Assembly: GCF_026341515.1 (NCBI RefSeq)
Contig: NZ_JAPEOK010000001.1
Location: forward strand, 5,704,001-5,768,000
Length of the DNA stretch: 64,000 nt
DNA from: Streptomyces sp. NBC_00878
GTDB lineage: Bacteria > Actinomycetota > Actinomycetes > Streptomycetales > Streptomycetaceae
Reading direction: 5' to 3'
The notes beneath the pieces are model-generated. The model worked only from the letters and a program-made list of their open reading frames with translations, did not search any database and was not told the DNA's origin. Shown one piece after another: positions 25,396-35,454 of this stretch. Numbering within the stretch: the stretch's first letter is position 1; each line of letters begins with the position of its first letter. Position numbers and translations under genes: made by a program.

Positions 25396-26301
25396 ATGAC
25401 CGAGCCGGGAATGGCACGGAGACGGCCGGGGGAGCGGGGGCCGGGGGACCGACGGCCGGGGGAGCGGGGGCCAGGGGAGCGGGGGCCAGGGGAGCGACGG
25501 CCGGGCGAGCGGGGAATGCCCGCTTCGGGCGGCGGCCGGTTCCTGCCCGCCACCCACGGGAGCCTCGCCCGGGGCGCGTCCGCGCCGCTGCCCGGCACCC
25601 TCTTCGCCCTCGCACTGACCGGAGGCATGACGCTGGGACCCGGGGACGGGCGCGAGGTCCTGTTCGGCCGCAACCGGCCCGAGGTGCACGTCTGCCTCGG
25701 CGAGGACGACCCCCAGCTCAGCCGCCACCAGGGCACGCTCACCCACCGGGACGGCCGCTGGTGGGTGAGCAACGCCGGGCGGCTGCCGATCCGGTGCGCC
25801 GGGGCCCGCCTGCTGTTCCGGGGCGAGGAGCCACTGGCGCTCGACATCGGCTACACCCCGCTGTTCGTGGGCGGTTCACGTGGCCGCGAGCACTTGTTGG
25901 AGGTCTTCGTCACCGGCCCCGAGGGCGAGCGGCCACTGCCGCGACACGGTGACGTCACCCGCCCGCCCCGGGTGTGGGTGCTGACCGAGCAGGAGAAGCT
26001 CGCCCTCGTCGTGCTGGGCCGGCGGTACCTGCTGCACGAGCCCCGGCCGCAGCCGCTGACCTGGAGACAGACCGCCGCCGAACTCGCCGAGTCGCAACCG
26101 CACGCGGGCTGGACGGACAAGCGCGTCGAGCACCTGGTCAACGGCGTCCGCACCCGGCTGTCCCGCGACGGAGTGCCCTGGCTGACCCGCGAGGAACTCG
26201 GCGAGCCCCTGGGCAACGCCCTCAACGACAACCTGATCCGCGCACTGCTGTCGTCGACCACGCTCGTACCGATGGACTTGGCCCTGATCGACGCCGCCTG
26301 A
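25396..26301 (+). CDS. FHA-domain protein with C-terminal winged-helix-like region
   Basis: A 301-residue protein. Residues 1-45 are a repetitive RRPGERGPG-type basic leader. A forkhead-associated domain follows (about 75-160): EVLFGRNRPEVHV, then DPQLSRHQGTLTHRDGRWWV with the phosphothreonine-binding Arg and Ser-Arg-His, then VSNAGRLPIRCAG. The C-terminal part (about 190-300) has a helical region with WTDKRVEHLVNGVRTRL. FHA domains bind phosphothreonine produced by Ser/Thr kinases. The original kinase or lipoprotein partner upstream appears truncated, so this gene may have lost its signalling context. ATG 25396. Confidence 0.82.
   Translation: MTEPGMARRRPGERGPGDRRPGERGPGERGPGERRPGERGMPASGGGRFLPATHGSLARGASAPLPGTLFALALTGGMTLGPGDGREVLFGRNRPEVHVCLGEDDPQLSRHQGTLTHRDGRWWVSNAGRLPIRCAGARLLFRGEEPLALDIGYTPLFVGGSRGREHLLEVFVTGPEGERPLPRHGDVTRPPRVWVLTEQEKLALVVLGRRYLLHEPRPQPLTWRQTAAELAESQPHAGWTDKRVEHLVNGVRTRLSRDGVPWLTREELGEPLGNALNDNLIRALLSSTTLVPMDLALIDAA
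25417..25510 (+). repeat. Repeat coding for the RPGERGPG leader of the FHA protein
   Basis: Six or seven copies of a 15-base unit close to CGGGGGAGCGGGGGC with CGACGGC variants, inside the 5' end of the FHA gene. Confidence 0.75.
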
Positions 26302-26317
26302 CGCGTGCTCACGGTGC

Positions 26318-26388
26318 CTCGTGTCAGGTCTCGGGTGCCAGGTCTCGGGCGTCAGGTGTCAGGTCTCGGGTGTCAGGTGTCAGGTGTC
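26318..26388. repeat. Short tandem repeats between convergent genes
   Basis: GTGTCAGGTCTCGG-like units and shorter GTGTCAG units repeat about seven times between the FHA gene and the convergent HAD gene, running into the latter's stop codon. No hairpin terminator is obvious. Confidence 0.7.
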
Positions 26389-27055
26389 ATTTCCGCGTGG
26401 GGCGTCGAGTGGGCAACCAGGTGTCGATGACGGCTGCCAACTCGTCGCGGTCGGTGAAGACGTGTCCGTTCATACCCACGGCTTGCGCGGCGCGTACGTT
26501 CTCCTCGCGGTCGTCGACGAAGAGGAAGTCGGCCGGGGCGGCCCGCAGGGCGATGACGCAGTGATGGAAGGCTGCCGGGGCCGGCTTGGCCGCCTTGATC
26601 TTCCCGGAGAAGGCAACGTGGTCCAAGGTGTGCAGCCAGGGCTGTGCTGCGAGGAAGGCGTCCGCGTGGTCCGAGGGGATGTTGGACAGCAGGGCGACCT
26701 CGGTGACGGCGCGGAGGGACTGGGCGTAGGCGACCATCCGGTTGTCCACGCGCGACCAGCTGTCGATGTCGGTGAGGCGCAGTTCCTCGATCGTGTCGGC
26801 GTCGATGGACAGGGACGGGGACAGAGACAGGGACAGGGGCGGGGACGGGGACAGTGATCGCAGTACGGCGGTCCAGTACTCGGGCGCGGACTGCTGACCG
26901 GCGTCGTAGGGCGGGCGGCAGGCCCAGTAGGCCGTGGTGAAGGCGTCGGTGGGTGCGTGACAGCGGGCGGCCATCTGTGCCAGGGCGCCCGGGCGTTGGA
27001 GGCGGGCGATGACCCCGAAGAGGTCGAACAGCACGATGCGTCGGTCGGTGGGCAT
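26387..27055 (-). CDS. HAD-superfamily hydrolase
   Basis: A 222-residue HAD phosphatase-like enzyme: nucleophile motif VLFDLFGVIAR, motif II ALLSNIPSDH, motif III Lys in SGKIKAAKPAP and motif IV LFVDDREENV. Between about residues 68 and 86 there is an unusual low-complexity insert of alternating Ser, Leu and Pro coded by a GGGACAG-type microsatellite. Substrate unknown. The ATG at 27055 has GGAGG eight bases upstream. It follows the MFS gene by 82 bases on the same strand, so it may be co-transcribed. Confidence 0.8.
   Translation of the reverse strand: MPTDRRIVLFDLFGVIARLQRPGALAQMAARCHAPTDAFTTAYWACRPPYDAGQQSAPEYWTAVLRSLSPSPPLSLSLSPSLSIDADTIEELRLTDIDSWSRVDNRMVAYAQSLRAVTEVALLSNIPSDHADAFLAAQPWLHTLDHVAFSGKIKAAKPAPAAFHHCVIALRAAPADFLFVDDREENVRAAQAVGMNGHVFTDRDELAAVIDTWLPTRRPTRK
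26806..26854 (-). repeat. GGGACAG-type microsatellite inside the HAD gene
   Basis: Repeats of GGGACAG/GGGACGG/AGACAG in frame, coding for the Ser-Leu-Ser-Pro insert. Its length is a multiple of three and keeps the frame open. Confidence 0.7.
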
Positions 27056-27137
27056 GGTGAGGGTTCCTCCGGGTTCTGGCGGCCGGGGCGGGAGGAAAAG
27101 CCTGTGCGGCACGGAGTGAGCCGTGCCGCACAGGCGG

Positions 27138-28376
27138 TCAGTGGCTGCCGTGTGCCATCTCGCGCGTGCGGCGCGTGCGGTCGGAATCGGTGCGCAGGAT
27201 CCCGGCGGCCACAGCGGTGATCGCACACAGCAGGATCAGCAGTACGAAGGTGTGGTTCAGGGCGGTGAAGTGGGTCAGCCAGCCGATGACGGCGGGGCCG
27301 GCGAGCATGCCGACGTAGCCGAGCCCGGCGACGCGGGAGACATTGGCCCCCGCGGCGGAGGGGTCGGCGTGCCCGGCCGCGCTGAACAGCTGCGGGACAC
27401 AGCCGGACAGCCCCAGACCGAACAGCGCCCACCCCGCGAACGCGGCCCACGTCCACGGGAAGACGGTCACGATCGCGATGCCGACGGCAGCCGTCGCCGC
27501 GCCGTAGCGCAGGATCGCCATGGACCCGAACCGGGCGACGAGGCGGTCGGCGAGCAGCCGGCCGATGGTCATGGTCGCCGCGAAGGTGCCGTACGCGAAG
27601 GCGGCGGTGCTCGCGGGCGCGCCGAGGACGTCCTTCAGATGCAGCGCGCTCCAGTCGTTGGCGGCTCCCTCGCACAGCATGACCATCAGAGCCAGGACGG
27701 CGAGGATCCAGATGCGCCCGCTGGTGCCGCGGCGCACGGCGGCCGCCGCCTCTGGCCCGGCCTCCCTCGTGGAGTCGGCCTCCCGTGCAGAGTCGGCGTC
27801 GGTGTCGGCAGCCACAGGCGCGGCCGGCAGTAGGGCGCGTGCCGACACCAGGGCGGTCACGATGCCCAGGGTCCCCATGGCGGCCATGCCCGCGGCAGGG
27901 CTCAGACCGGCGCTCGCCGTGGCAGCTCCGACGAGCGCGGCGAGGACGCCGCCGACCGAGAACGTGGCGTGGAAGGCCGACATGACGGGCCGCCCGTACG
28001 CCTTCTCCACGTGCACGGCGTGGGCGTTCATGCTCACGTCCAGGCAGCCGTTGCAGAACCCGAAGACCAGCAGGGCACCTGCCAGCGTCCACGGTTCCCG
28101 GGGAAGGCCGGGCAGCACCAGGGCCGCGCTGCACAGCACGCCGGTGGCGGGGACGACGATGCGCGCCCCGAGCCTGTCGGTCAGACGCCCGGCCACCTGC
28201 ATACCGATGAAGGCCCCCAGCCCCAGCAGTACCAGCAGCCCCCCGAGCGTCGCGTGACTGATGCCCACGCGCTCCTCGATGGCGGGGATGTTCACCACCC
28301 AGGTGCCCATCAGAGTGCCGCAGAGGCTGAAGTAGACGAAGGTCGCGACGCGGGCGCCCCGAAGCGGATGATTCAT
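27138..28376 (-). CDS. MFS transporter
   Basis: A 412-residue, twelve-helix carrier of the FucP/YfkL-like MFS group. The N-terminus reads FVYFSLCGTLMGTWVVNIPA, the loop 2-3 signature is VAGRLTDRLGAR, and a charged, Ala/Glu-rich central loop (about 195-225, ADTDADSAREADST) joins the halves; ADRLVARFGSMAIL is the second loop signature. Substrate unknown. Control by a DeoR regulator suggests a sugar or its derivative. The ATG at 28376 is preferred over an in-frame start at 28427, which lies inside the shared operator region. Confidence 0.82.
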   Translation of the reverse strand: MNHPLRGARVATFVYFSLCGTLMGTWVVNIPAIEERVGISHATLGGLLVLLGLGAFIGMQVAGRLTDRLGARIVVPATGVLCSAALVLPGLPREPWTLAGALLVFGFCNGCLDVSMNAHAVHVEKAYGRPVMSAFHATFSVGGVLAALVGAATASAGLSPAAGMAAMGTLGIVTALVSARALLPAAPVAADTDADSAREADSTREAGPEAAAAVRRGTSGRIWILAVLALMVMLCEGAANDWSALHLKDVLGAPASTAAFAYGTFAATMTIGRLLADRLVARFGSMAILRYGAATAAVGIAIVTVFPWTWAAFAGWALFGLGLSGCVPQLFSAAGHADPSAAGANVSRVAGLGYVGMLAGPAVIGWLTHFTALNHTFVLLILLCAITAVAAGILRTDSDRTRRTREMAHGSH

Positions 28377-28388
28377 GGAATCCACCGT

Positions 28389-28443
28389 AACGAACATCTG
28401 ATGCGATCGAATACTGGCACTTCGCACACATTGAATGTTCGTT
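28389..28443. promoter_or_regulatory. Inverted repeat in the MFS/DeoR divergent promoter
   Basis: AACGAACAT at 28389-28397 and its perfect complement ATGTTCGTT at 28435-28443 lie between the two divergent starts (28376 and 28466). Likely binding site of the adjacent DeoR protein; the 37-base spacing allows two half-site dimers or looping. Confidence 0.55.
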
Positions 28444-28465
28444 TCGTGTGGTGTTCAATCGCGGC

Positions 28466-29227
28466 ATGAGCAACGCAGACCGGCACGGGATGATCGCGCA
28501 GGCCGTGAGGGAGTCGGGAAGGATCACGGTCCAGGAGCTCGCCGAACTGACCGGCACCTCCGAGATGACCATCCGGCGCGACCTCGACACGCTGGCCGCG
28601 CAAGGTGTCCTCGAGCGCGTCCGTGGCGGGGCGCGCACCCTGCTGCTCAGGGGCCAGGAGCCGCCTTTCGCACTGCGTGCCCACGAGGCCGTCGACGCCA
28701 AGCGCCGCATCGCCGCCGAGGTGTCCTCGCTCATCGCCGACGGCGAGACCGTCCTCCTCGACAGCGGCACCACCTGCCTGGAGATCGCCCACCTGCTGCG
28801 CCGCCGGCCGGTCACGGTGATGGCCCTGTCCTTGCAGGCCGTCCACGTACTGGGCGAGGGCCCGAGCCCGGCCACGCTGATGGTCCCCGGTGGGCAGCCG
28901 CGCGCAGCCGAGGGAGCCCTCACCGGCCCTCTCACCCTCACGTCCCTGGCGGCGCTGCGCTTCGACACCGCCGTCATGGGCTGCTGCGGTCTGAGCGCGG
29001 CCGACGGCCTGACCGCGTACGACCTCGACGACGCGGCCGTGAAGAAGGCCGGCATCGCCGCCACGCGCCGCATCATCGTCGCGGCGGACGGCAGCAAGCT
29101 CGGCCACACCGCCTACGCCCACGTCGGCCCCGCCACACTCCTGCACACCCTCGTCACCGACACCACGGCACCGGCCGACGAGGTCACGGCACTCGAAGGC
29201 ACCGGGGTCGTCGTCAGGGCCGTCTGA
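28466..29227 (+). CDS. DeoR-family transcriptional regulator
   Basis: A 253-residue regulator. The N-terminal helix-turn-helix reads RESGRITVQELAELTGTSEM, then TIRRDLDTLAAQGVLERVRG with GGA, the exact DeoR signature. The C-terminal DeoR sugar-phosphate sensor (about 75-230) shows ADGETVLLDSGTTCLEIAHL and VVAADGSKLGHTA-type strands. ATG 28466 is chosen. It lacks a clear ribosome site, and the transcript may be leaderless; a GTG at 28448 is in the operator. It should repress the divergent MFS gene in the absence of a sugar phosphate. Confidence 0.87.
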   Translation: MSNADRHGMIAQAVRESGRITVQELAELTGTSEMTIRRDLDTLAAQGVLERVRGGARTLLLRGQEPPFALRAHEAVDAKRRIAAEVSSLIADGETVLLDSGTTCLEIAHLLRRRPVTVMALSLQAVHVLGEGPSPATLMVPGGQPRAAEGALTGPLTLTSLAALRFDTAVMGCCGLSAADGLTAYDLDDAAVKKAGIAATRRIIVAADGSKLGHTAYAHVGPATLLHTLVTDTTAPADEVTALEGTGVVVRAV

Positions 29228-29241
29228 TGGGAAGCGACGGC

Positions 29242-29282
29242 CCCACAGGTGTCCGTACGGCGCCCGTACGGACACCTGTGGG
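29242..29282. terminator. Bidirectional hairpin terminator
   Basis: A 19-base perfect stem (from CCCACAGGTGTCCGTACGG to its complement) with a 3-base CGC loop, between the convergent DeoR and cholesterol oxidase genes. One of the strongest hairpins in the window. Confidence 0.85.
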
Positions 29283-29330
29283 CGCCCGTACGGCGCTCGG
29301 ACGGCGCTCGGACGGGACGCGGGAACGGTG

Positions 29331-31347
<2,017 letters not shown>

Positions 31348-32892
31348 TCACCGTCTGCTCCGTGGGCTGGAGGGCTGGAGGAGCTGGTCGACGGGTGCGT
31401 AGTCGTCGGTGAGCAGTTGGGCATCGCCGATCCAGGAGGTGAGGTCCTCGCCGGTGGCGATCTTCCAGCCGGTTCGCCGGGCGTCCAGCGCTTCCTGGGT
31501 CGCGCGCAGATCGACTGGTCGGTCGGAGGCGAGCACCACCAGATTGCCGCCCTCGGGCGTGGTGGTCGGGTCGAGGCCGATATCGGCGGGTTCGCCGACG
31601 AGGGCCACGTGCTCGAAGGTCTCGCCGAGAGTGGCCACTTCGGCACGTGCGAAGTCCATACGACCGTGATCGATGAGGTTGGCGACGTACAGGCCGTCCT
31701 CGTCGAGCACGCGCCGCACGTCTCTCATCGCTTCCACCGTGGTGAGGTGCCACGGCACGCTGACACCCCCGAAGGCGTCGCCGACGACGAGGTCACGACC
31801 ACCGGCGTCCAGTCGCCGCAGGCCGAGCCTGCCGTCCTCGGCGCGTACCTCGATACCGGCTTCCGGTCCCAGACCGAGTTGGTCGCGGTTGATGCGTACG
31901 ACCCCGCTGTCGATCTCGGACACAAGGCTGCGCGTCCCGGGCCGGGTGGCCGCGAGGTAACGGGGAAAGGTGAGCCCGCCGCCGCCCAGGTGGTGGGCGA
32001 CCAGTGGCTCACCCTCGGGAAAGGCGGCATCGACCACCGACGCGATGGCGCGCACATACGCGAACTCGAGGAAGGTCGGGTCGTCGATGTCGACGTAGGA
32101 GTGTCGCAGGCCGTCCAGAACGAGTGTGCGGCCGCTGTCCCGGTCGGGGTCCGCGACGACCCGTGCGCAGTGGTACTTGGTCTCCGTGTCGCAGGCACCG
32201 GGCGCGACCGTGGTGGCGAGGCCCCCGGCGACGACCACGAGTGTGAGGGCAGGGGTGCCGCTCCAGCCGCGCGTTCGCCACTCGACCAGCGCCGCGCCGA
32301 CCACCAGTAGTGTTCCGAGGCCGATCAGTATGCCGCTGACCGATAACCGCGATACGAGGACGAAGCCGGTGAGGACGGTGCCGAAGATGGCGCCGACGGT
32401 ACCGACGCCGGACAGCCGGCCGACCACCGTTCCGGTCTCGGCGAGGCTGGTGAGACGGAGCTTGGTCACGATCGGCGTCACCGCGGAGAGCAGCGCGCCC
32501 GGCACGAGGATGGTCAGCGACGCGATCAGAAAGAGCAACGCCGGCGCCCACTCGGCGGTGGTGCGCAGCACGGCAGGGGTGACCGCCACGACCGCTCCCG
32601 ACACCCCGAGCGAAGGACCTATGAGCCGACGTGGATCGACCTGGTCGGCGACGAGCCCACCCAGCCACGAGCCGAGGGCGATCGCGGTGAGGGCGATGCC
32701 GATCACCATGGTGCTGGTCTCAAGGGTGAGACCGAGGTAGGGAGCCAGCAGCCGCAGGGCGACGATCTCGACCACCAGGACCGCGGCCGAAGACCCGAAC
32801 ACAAGCGCGGCAGCGGCACGGGAACCCAGGCCGTAGTCGCGAGGCGGGCCCTCGGCGACAGGCGAGGACGACGATCCGGTCACGGGCGCCAT
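31348..32892 (-). CDS. Fused membrane protein/spermidine synthase-like protein
   Basis: A 514-residue protein with two parts. Residues about 25-245 form seven or so membrane helices of MFS-like character (VVEIVALRLLAPYLGLTLET, SWLGGLVADQVDPRR). Residues about 275-500 have the spermidine synthase/methyltransferase fold: AHHLGGGGLTFPRYLA in the nucleotide-binding loop, SEIDSGVVRINRDQLGL, VRAEDGRLGLRRL, VVGDAFGGVSVPWHL and a late LTDDYAPVDQL, the usual family ending. The family is called spermidine synthase by homology, but the role of the membrane-fused forms is unknown. ATG at 32892. Confidence 0.8.
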   Translation of the reverse strand: MAPVTGSSSSPVAEGPPRDYGLGSRAAAALVFGSSAAVLVVEIVALRLLAPYLGLTLETSTMVIGIALTAIALGSWLGGLVADQVDPRRLIGPSLGVSGAVVAVTPAVLRTTAEWAPALLFLIASLTILVPGALLSAVTPIVTKLRLTSLAETGTVVGRLSGVGTVGAIFGTVLTGFVLVSRLSVSGILIGLGTLLVVGAALVEWRTRGWSGTPALTLVVVAGGLATTVAPGACDTETKYHCARVVADPDRDSGRTLVLDGLRHSYVDIDDPTFLEFAYVRAIASVVDAAFPEGEPLVAHHLGGGGLTFPRYLAATRPGTRSLVSEIDSGVVRINRDQLGLGPEAGIEVRAEDGRLGLRRLDAGGRDLVVGDAFGGVSVPWHLTTVEAMRDVRRVLDEDGLYVANLIDHGRMDFARAEVATLGETFEHVALVGEPADIGLDPTTTPEGGNLVVLASDRPVDLRATQEALDARRTGWKIATGEDLTSWIGDAQLLTDDYAPVDQLLQPSSPRSRR

Positions 32893-33047
32893 CCTCGCAT
32901 GCGACTCATCGACGGAACAGCACGGTGAAATCCTCGTTCCTTCAGCCACCTGGTGCTGTGACCGGGAAGGTTCACGGCCGCCATCCTCAAGGACACGATG
33001 GCCGGCGTCAGGACACCGCTGTGGCACCGCAGTGTCTGGGCCGGGGC

Positions 33048-33821
33048 TCAGTGCACCGGGAAGCCGAAGGAGTAGCCCTGCTCCGTGAGCCGGGGGAGGA
33101 TCCGGCGCAGGGCCTCGACGGTCTGGGAGCGGTCGCCTCCCGCGTCGTGGAAGAGGAGCGTCGGCCCGTTCGGCACCTCCCGCTCGACGGTGGCGACGAT
33201 GGCGTCCGTGCCCGGCCGCTCGAAGTCCTTGCTGTCCACGTTCCAGCCCAGCGGGCGCATGCCGCGGGAGGCGGCGAGCGCGCGGCTGGACGGGGTGAAG
33301 GCCCCGCCGGGCGCCCGGTAGTACATCGGTCGTACGCCCCCGGACGCGTCGGTGATCATGCGTTCGGCGTCGAGGATCTGCTGCGACTGGTAGGCCTGGG
33401 ACTTCTTGTCCATGGTCGTGTCGTGCGACACCGAGTGGTCGCACAGCCGGTGTCCGGCCGCGACCACCTTCTTCACGAGGTCCGGGTGGGCCTGCGCCTG
33501 CGTCCCCACCATGCAGAACGTGGCCTTCACTCCGTACTCCCGCAGCACGTCGAGCACTTGAGGGGTCCACACGGGGTCGGGACCGTCGTCGATGGTGATG
33601 TTGACGCCGCGCGCCCCCTTGTCCGAGGCGTGCGCGATGGTCACCGCGACCGGCTTGACGTCACTGCCAGGCGTGGCCGACGCGTTCGCCTTCGGCGACG
33701 AACCGCCCACGGCACCGGCCTGCGCGGTCCACATCGAGGCACCGGTGGCGAGCAACGCCACCCCGAACGCCGCGCCGAGCACCTTGCCGTACCAGCCCCG
33801 CCCGCCGTTGTGCCGTGCCAT
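33048..33821 (-). CDS. Polysaccharide deacetylase (NodB domain), membrane-anchored or secreted
   Basis: A 257-residue protein with an N-terminal hydrophobic segment (VLGAAFGVALLATGASMWTA) as signal or anchor and a Ser/Ala linker to about residue 55. The NodB domain shows TIDDGPDP (Asp78, Asp79), the metal histidines 129 and 133 in DHSVSH, YRAPGGAFT, NVDSKDFERPG and LLFHDAGG. It removes acetyl groups from peptidoglycan, chitin or related glycans outside the cell. ATG 33821 is chosen because the signal segment follows directly. Monocistronic as far as visible. Confidence 0.87.
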   Translation of the reverse strand: MARHNGGRGWYGKVLGAAFGVALLATGASMWTAQAGAVGGSSPKANASATPGSDVKPVAVTIAHASDKGARGVNITIDDGPDPVWTPQVLDVLREYGVKATFCMVGTQAQAHPDLVKKVVAAGHRLCDHSVSHDTTMDKKSQAYQSQQILDAERMITDASGGVRPMYYRAPGGAFTPSSRALAASRGMRPLGWNVDSKDFERPGTDAIVATVEREVPNGPTLLFHDAGGDRSQTVEALRRILPRLTEQGYSFGFPVH

Positions 33822-34129
33822 GTCCGCCCCGCTTTCACACAGTTCGCCGATTCCTTGGTCAACTCGCGACCATCCGACAGGACGAGGAGTGGCGGCCACT
33901 GGATGCGTCGGTTACCGACCAAGGACAATTCCGGGGTGGTTCCCGGACAACCGAGCGAGCAGCGGGCAGACTCAGGCCGCTCGGCCAGATCCCGCCTCCC
34001 CGCCTCCCCGGCACCGCCACCGCCAACGGCGCGCGCACCGCGACGGCCCGCCAGAGCCGACGTCCTCAGCCGAGTGGAGTACCGCTCACGTCGGTGATGC
34101 CGCCGGGCGGACACCGCCGCTCGCGCCGG
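33822..34129. other. Intergenic stretch without a recognised gene
   Basis: Between the deacetylase start and the thioredoxin reductase stump. It should hold the deacetylase promoter. I see no conserved coding sequence on either strand. Confidence 0.4.
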
Positions 34130-34325
34130 GGCCATTCCAGAGGGTCGCGGTCGTGGAAGAAGAAGCAAGTCGCAGATGGCGCACCAGGACACGCCCCGAC
34201 AGGACAGCTCGTCCTTGTTTGCGGCAGGCCGAGCTTGCGGTAGCCGGGGCCGATCGCGACGATCACCGTCTTCGCGCGGTGCACGGTGCCTGTGGTGTCG
34301 GTGACGGTCTTGATGCCGCCGGTCA
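34130..34325 (-). pseudogene. Fragment of a thioredoxin reductase-like gene
   Basis: The minus-strand frame reads GIKTVTDTTGTVHRAKTVIV and AIGPGYRKLGLP, the strand and loop before the active-site region of TrxB, then a degraded SATCFFFHDRDPL that recalls the CATCDGFFF active-site sequence with one cysteine lost. About 60 residues of a 310-residue enzyme remain, without start, FAD site or NADPH domain. It adjoins the stop of the serine hydrolase gene. A rearrangement scar by inference. Confidence 0.5.
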
Positions 34326-34357
34326 GTCGCCTGGCCGACCTCTGAAACCGACTCGGC

Positions 34358-35410
34358 TCAGGCGAAGGCCAACGAGCGGAATGTGTTGCGGACGTGGGTG
34401 AGCGGCTCGCGGTCGCGGGTGTAGTAGAGCTTGTTGGTGAGCAGAGTCGCCCATCGGTCCTTGCCGGGTGAGATCCAGATGCCTGTGCCGGTGAAGCCGT
34501 AGTGGACCCAGATGTCGTCGGTCTCTGGCGCGGTGCCAGGGGCCGGGTGCCAGAACAGGCCGCGGGGCGGAGTCAGTTCGCCGGTGTGGATCCGCAACGA
34601 CTCCTTGATCCAGTCCGCGCCGAATCCGGGAGCCTCGACGGACCTGGTCGGCGCGAGCAGGTGGCGAAGGAACGTGGCGAAGTCGTCGAGGACGGAGAAG
34701 GCGCCCGCGATGCCGCACACCCCGCCGAGCAGGCGGGCGGAGAAGTCGTGAGCGGTGCCCTTGAGATGGGTTGCTGTGCCGTCGTCGAGTTCGGTGGGTG
34801 CGCAGCGCCGGACTGTGACAGTGGGCAACGGCCCGAAGCGGGTCTGCGGCATGCCGAGGGGGTGCCACACGTGGTGCGTCGCGAGGTCGTCGAGGCTCTG
34901 GCCGGAGAGGTGCTCGGCGAGGTAGCCGAGGATGAGGGCGGCGCGGTCGGTGTACTCGACCGCCTCGCCTGGTGGCCGATGCGCGGCCTCGCGGAGGACG
35001 CCGTCGCGGACGTCCTGGGGATCGGTGCCGTACAGGTTCTTCAGGTTGGCCCGGAGCGGGACGCCGGCGGTGTGGGTGAGCAGGTGGCGAGCGGTCACCT
35101 GGGCCAGAGGGTGCCCGTACACCTCGGGCCAGAAGTCGCCCAACGGCGCGTCGAGTTGGAGCTTCCCGTCCTCGACGAGGCAGCCGATCGTCGACCACAC
35201 GGCGAGGATCTTGGTGAGGCTGGCTACGTCGAAGACGGTGTCGTGCCGCATGGGCTCGCTGGGCCGCTCGGGATCCAGGACGCCCGCGGTGCCGCTGGCC
35301 GTGGTGCCGAGGCTGTCGCCGACGGCCCAGACGGCGCCTGGGTGGACCTTGTCGCGGACGCCGTCCTGGAGGAGTTGTTGGATGCCGTCGGTATCGAGGT
35401 CGAGCGCCAT
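34358..35410 (-). CDS. Beta-lactamase-family serine hydrolase
   Basis: A 350-residue class C-type serine hydrolase. Ser64 and Lys67 in DVASLTKILA form the SxxK motif; VEYTDRAALILG holds the YxN-like tyrosine (YTD); HYGFTGTGIWISPG is the C-terminal HxG-type motif. HLLTHTAGVP is a further family landmark. Without a signal peptide it is presumably cytosolic, an esterase or D-amino-peptidase rather than a resistance enzyme. ATG 35410 has GGGAG just upstream. It directly follows a truncated MurA paralogue in the same operon, so a cell-wall-like ligand is possible. Confidence 0.85.
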   Translation of the reverse strand: MALDLDTDGIQQLLQDGVRDKVHPGAVWAVGDSLGTTASGTAGVLDPERPSEPMRHDTVFDVASLTKILAVWSTIGCLVEDGKLQLDAPLGDFWPEVYGHPLAQVTARHLLTHTAGVPLRANLKNLYGTDPQDVRDGVLREAAHRPPGEAVEYTDRAALILGYLAEHLSGQSLDDLATHHVWHPLGMPQTRFGPLPTVTVRRCAPTELDDGTATHLKGTAHDFSARLLGGVCGIAGAFSVLDDFATFLRHLLAPTRSVEAPGFGADWIKESLRIHTGELTPPRGLFWHPAPGTAPETDDIWVHYGFTGTGIWISPGKDRWATLLTNKLYYTRDREPLTHVRNTFRSLAFA

Positions 35411-35454
35411 GGTCTCCCGATCGATCGTGGGCCGTGCTGTGTGGTGTCCCAGTG

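Noticed and set aside
34323..35454. C-terminal continuation of the MurA-like frame
   Set aside because: It overlaps the serine hydrolase gene in another frame and has no MurA features; only the part before about 35455 is supported.
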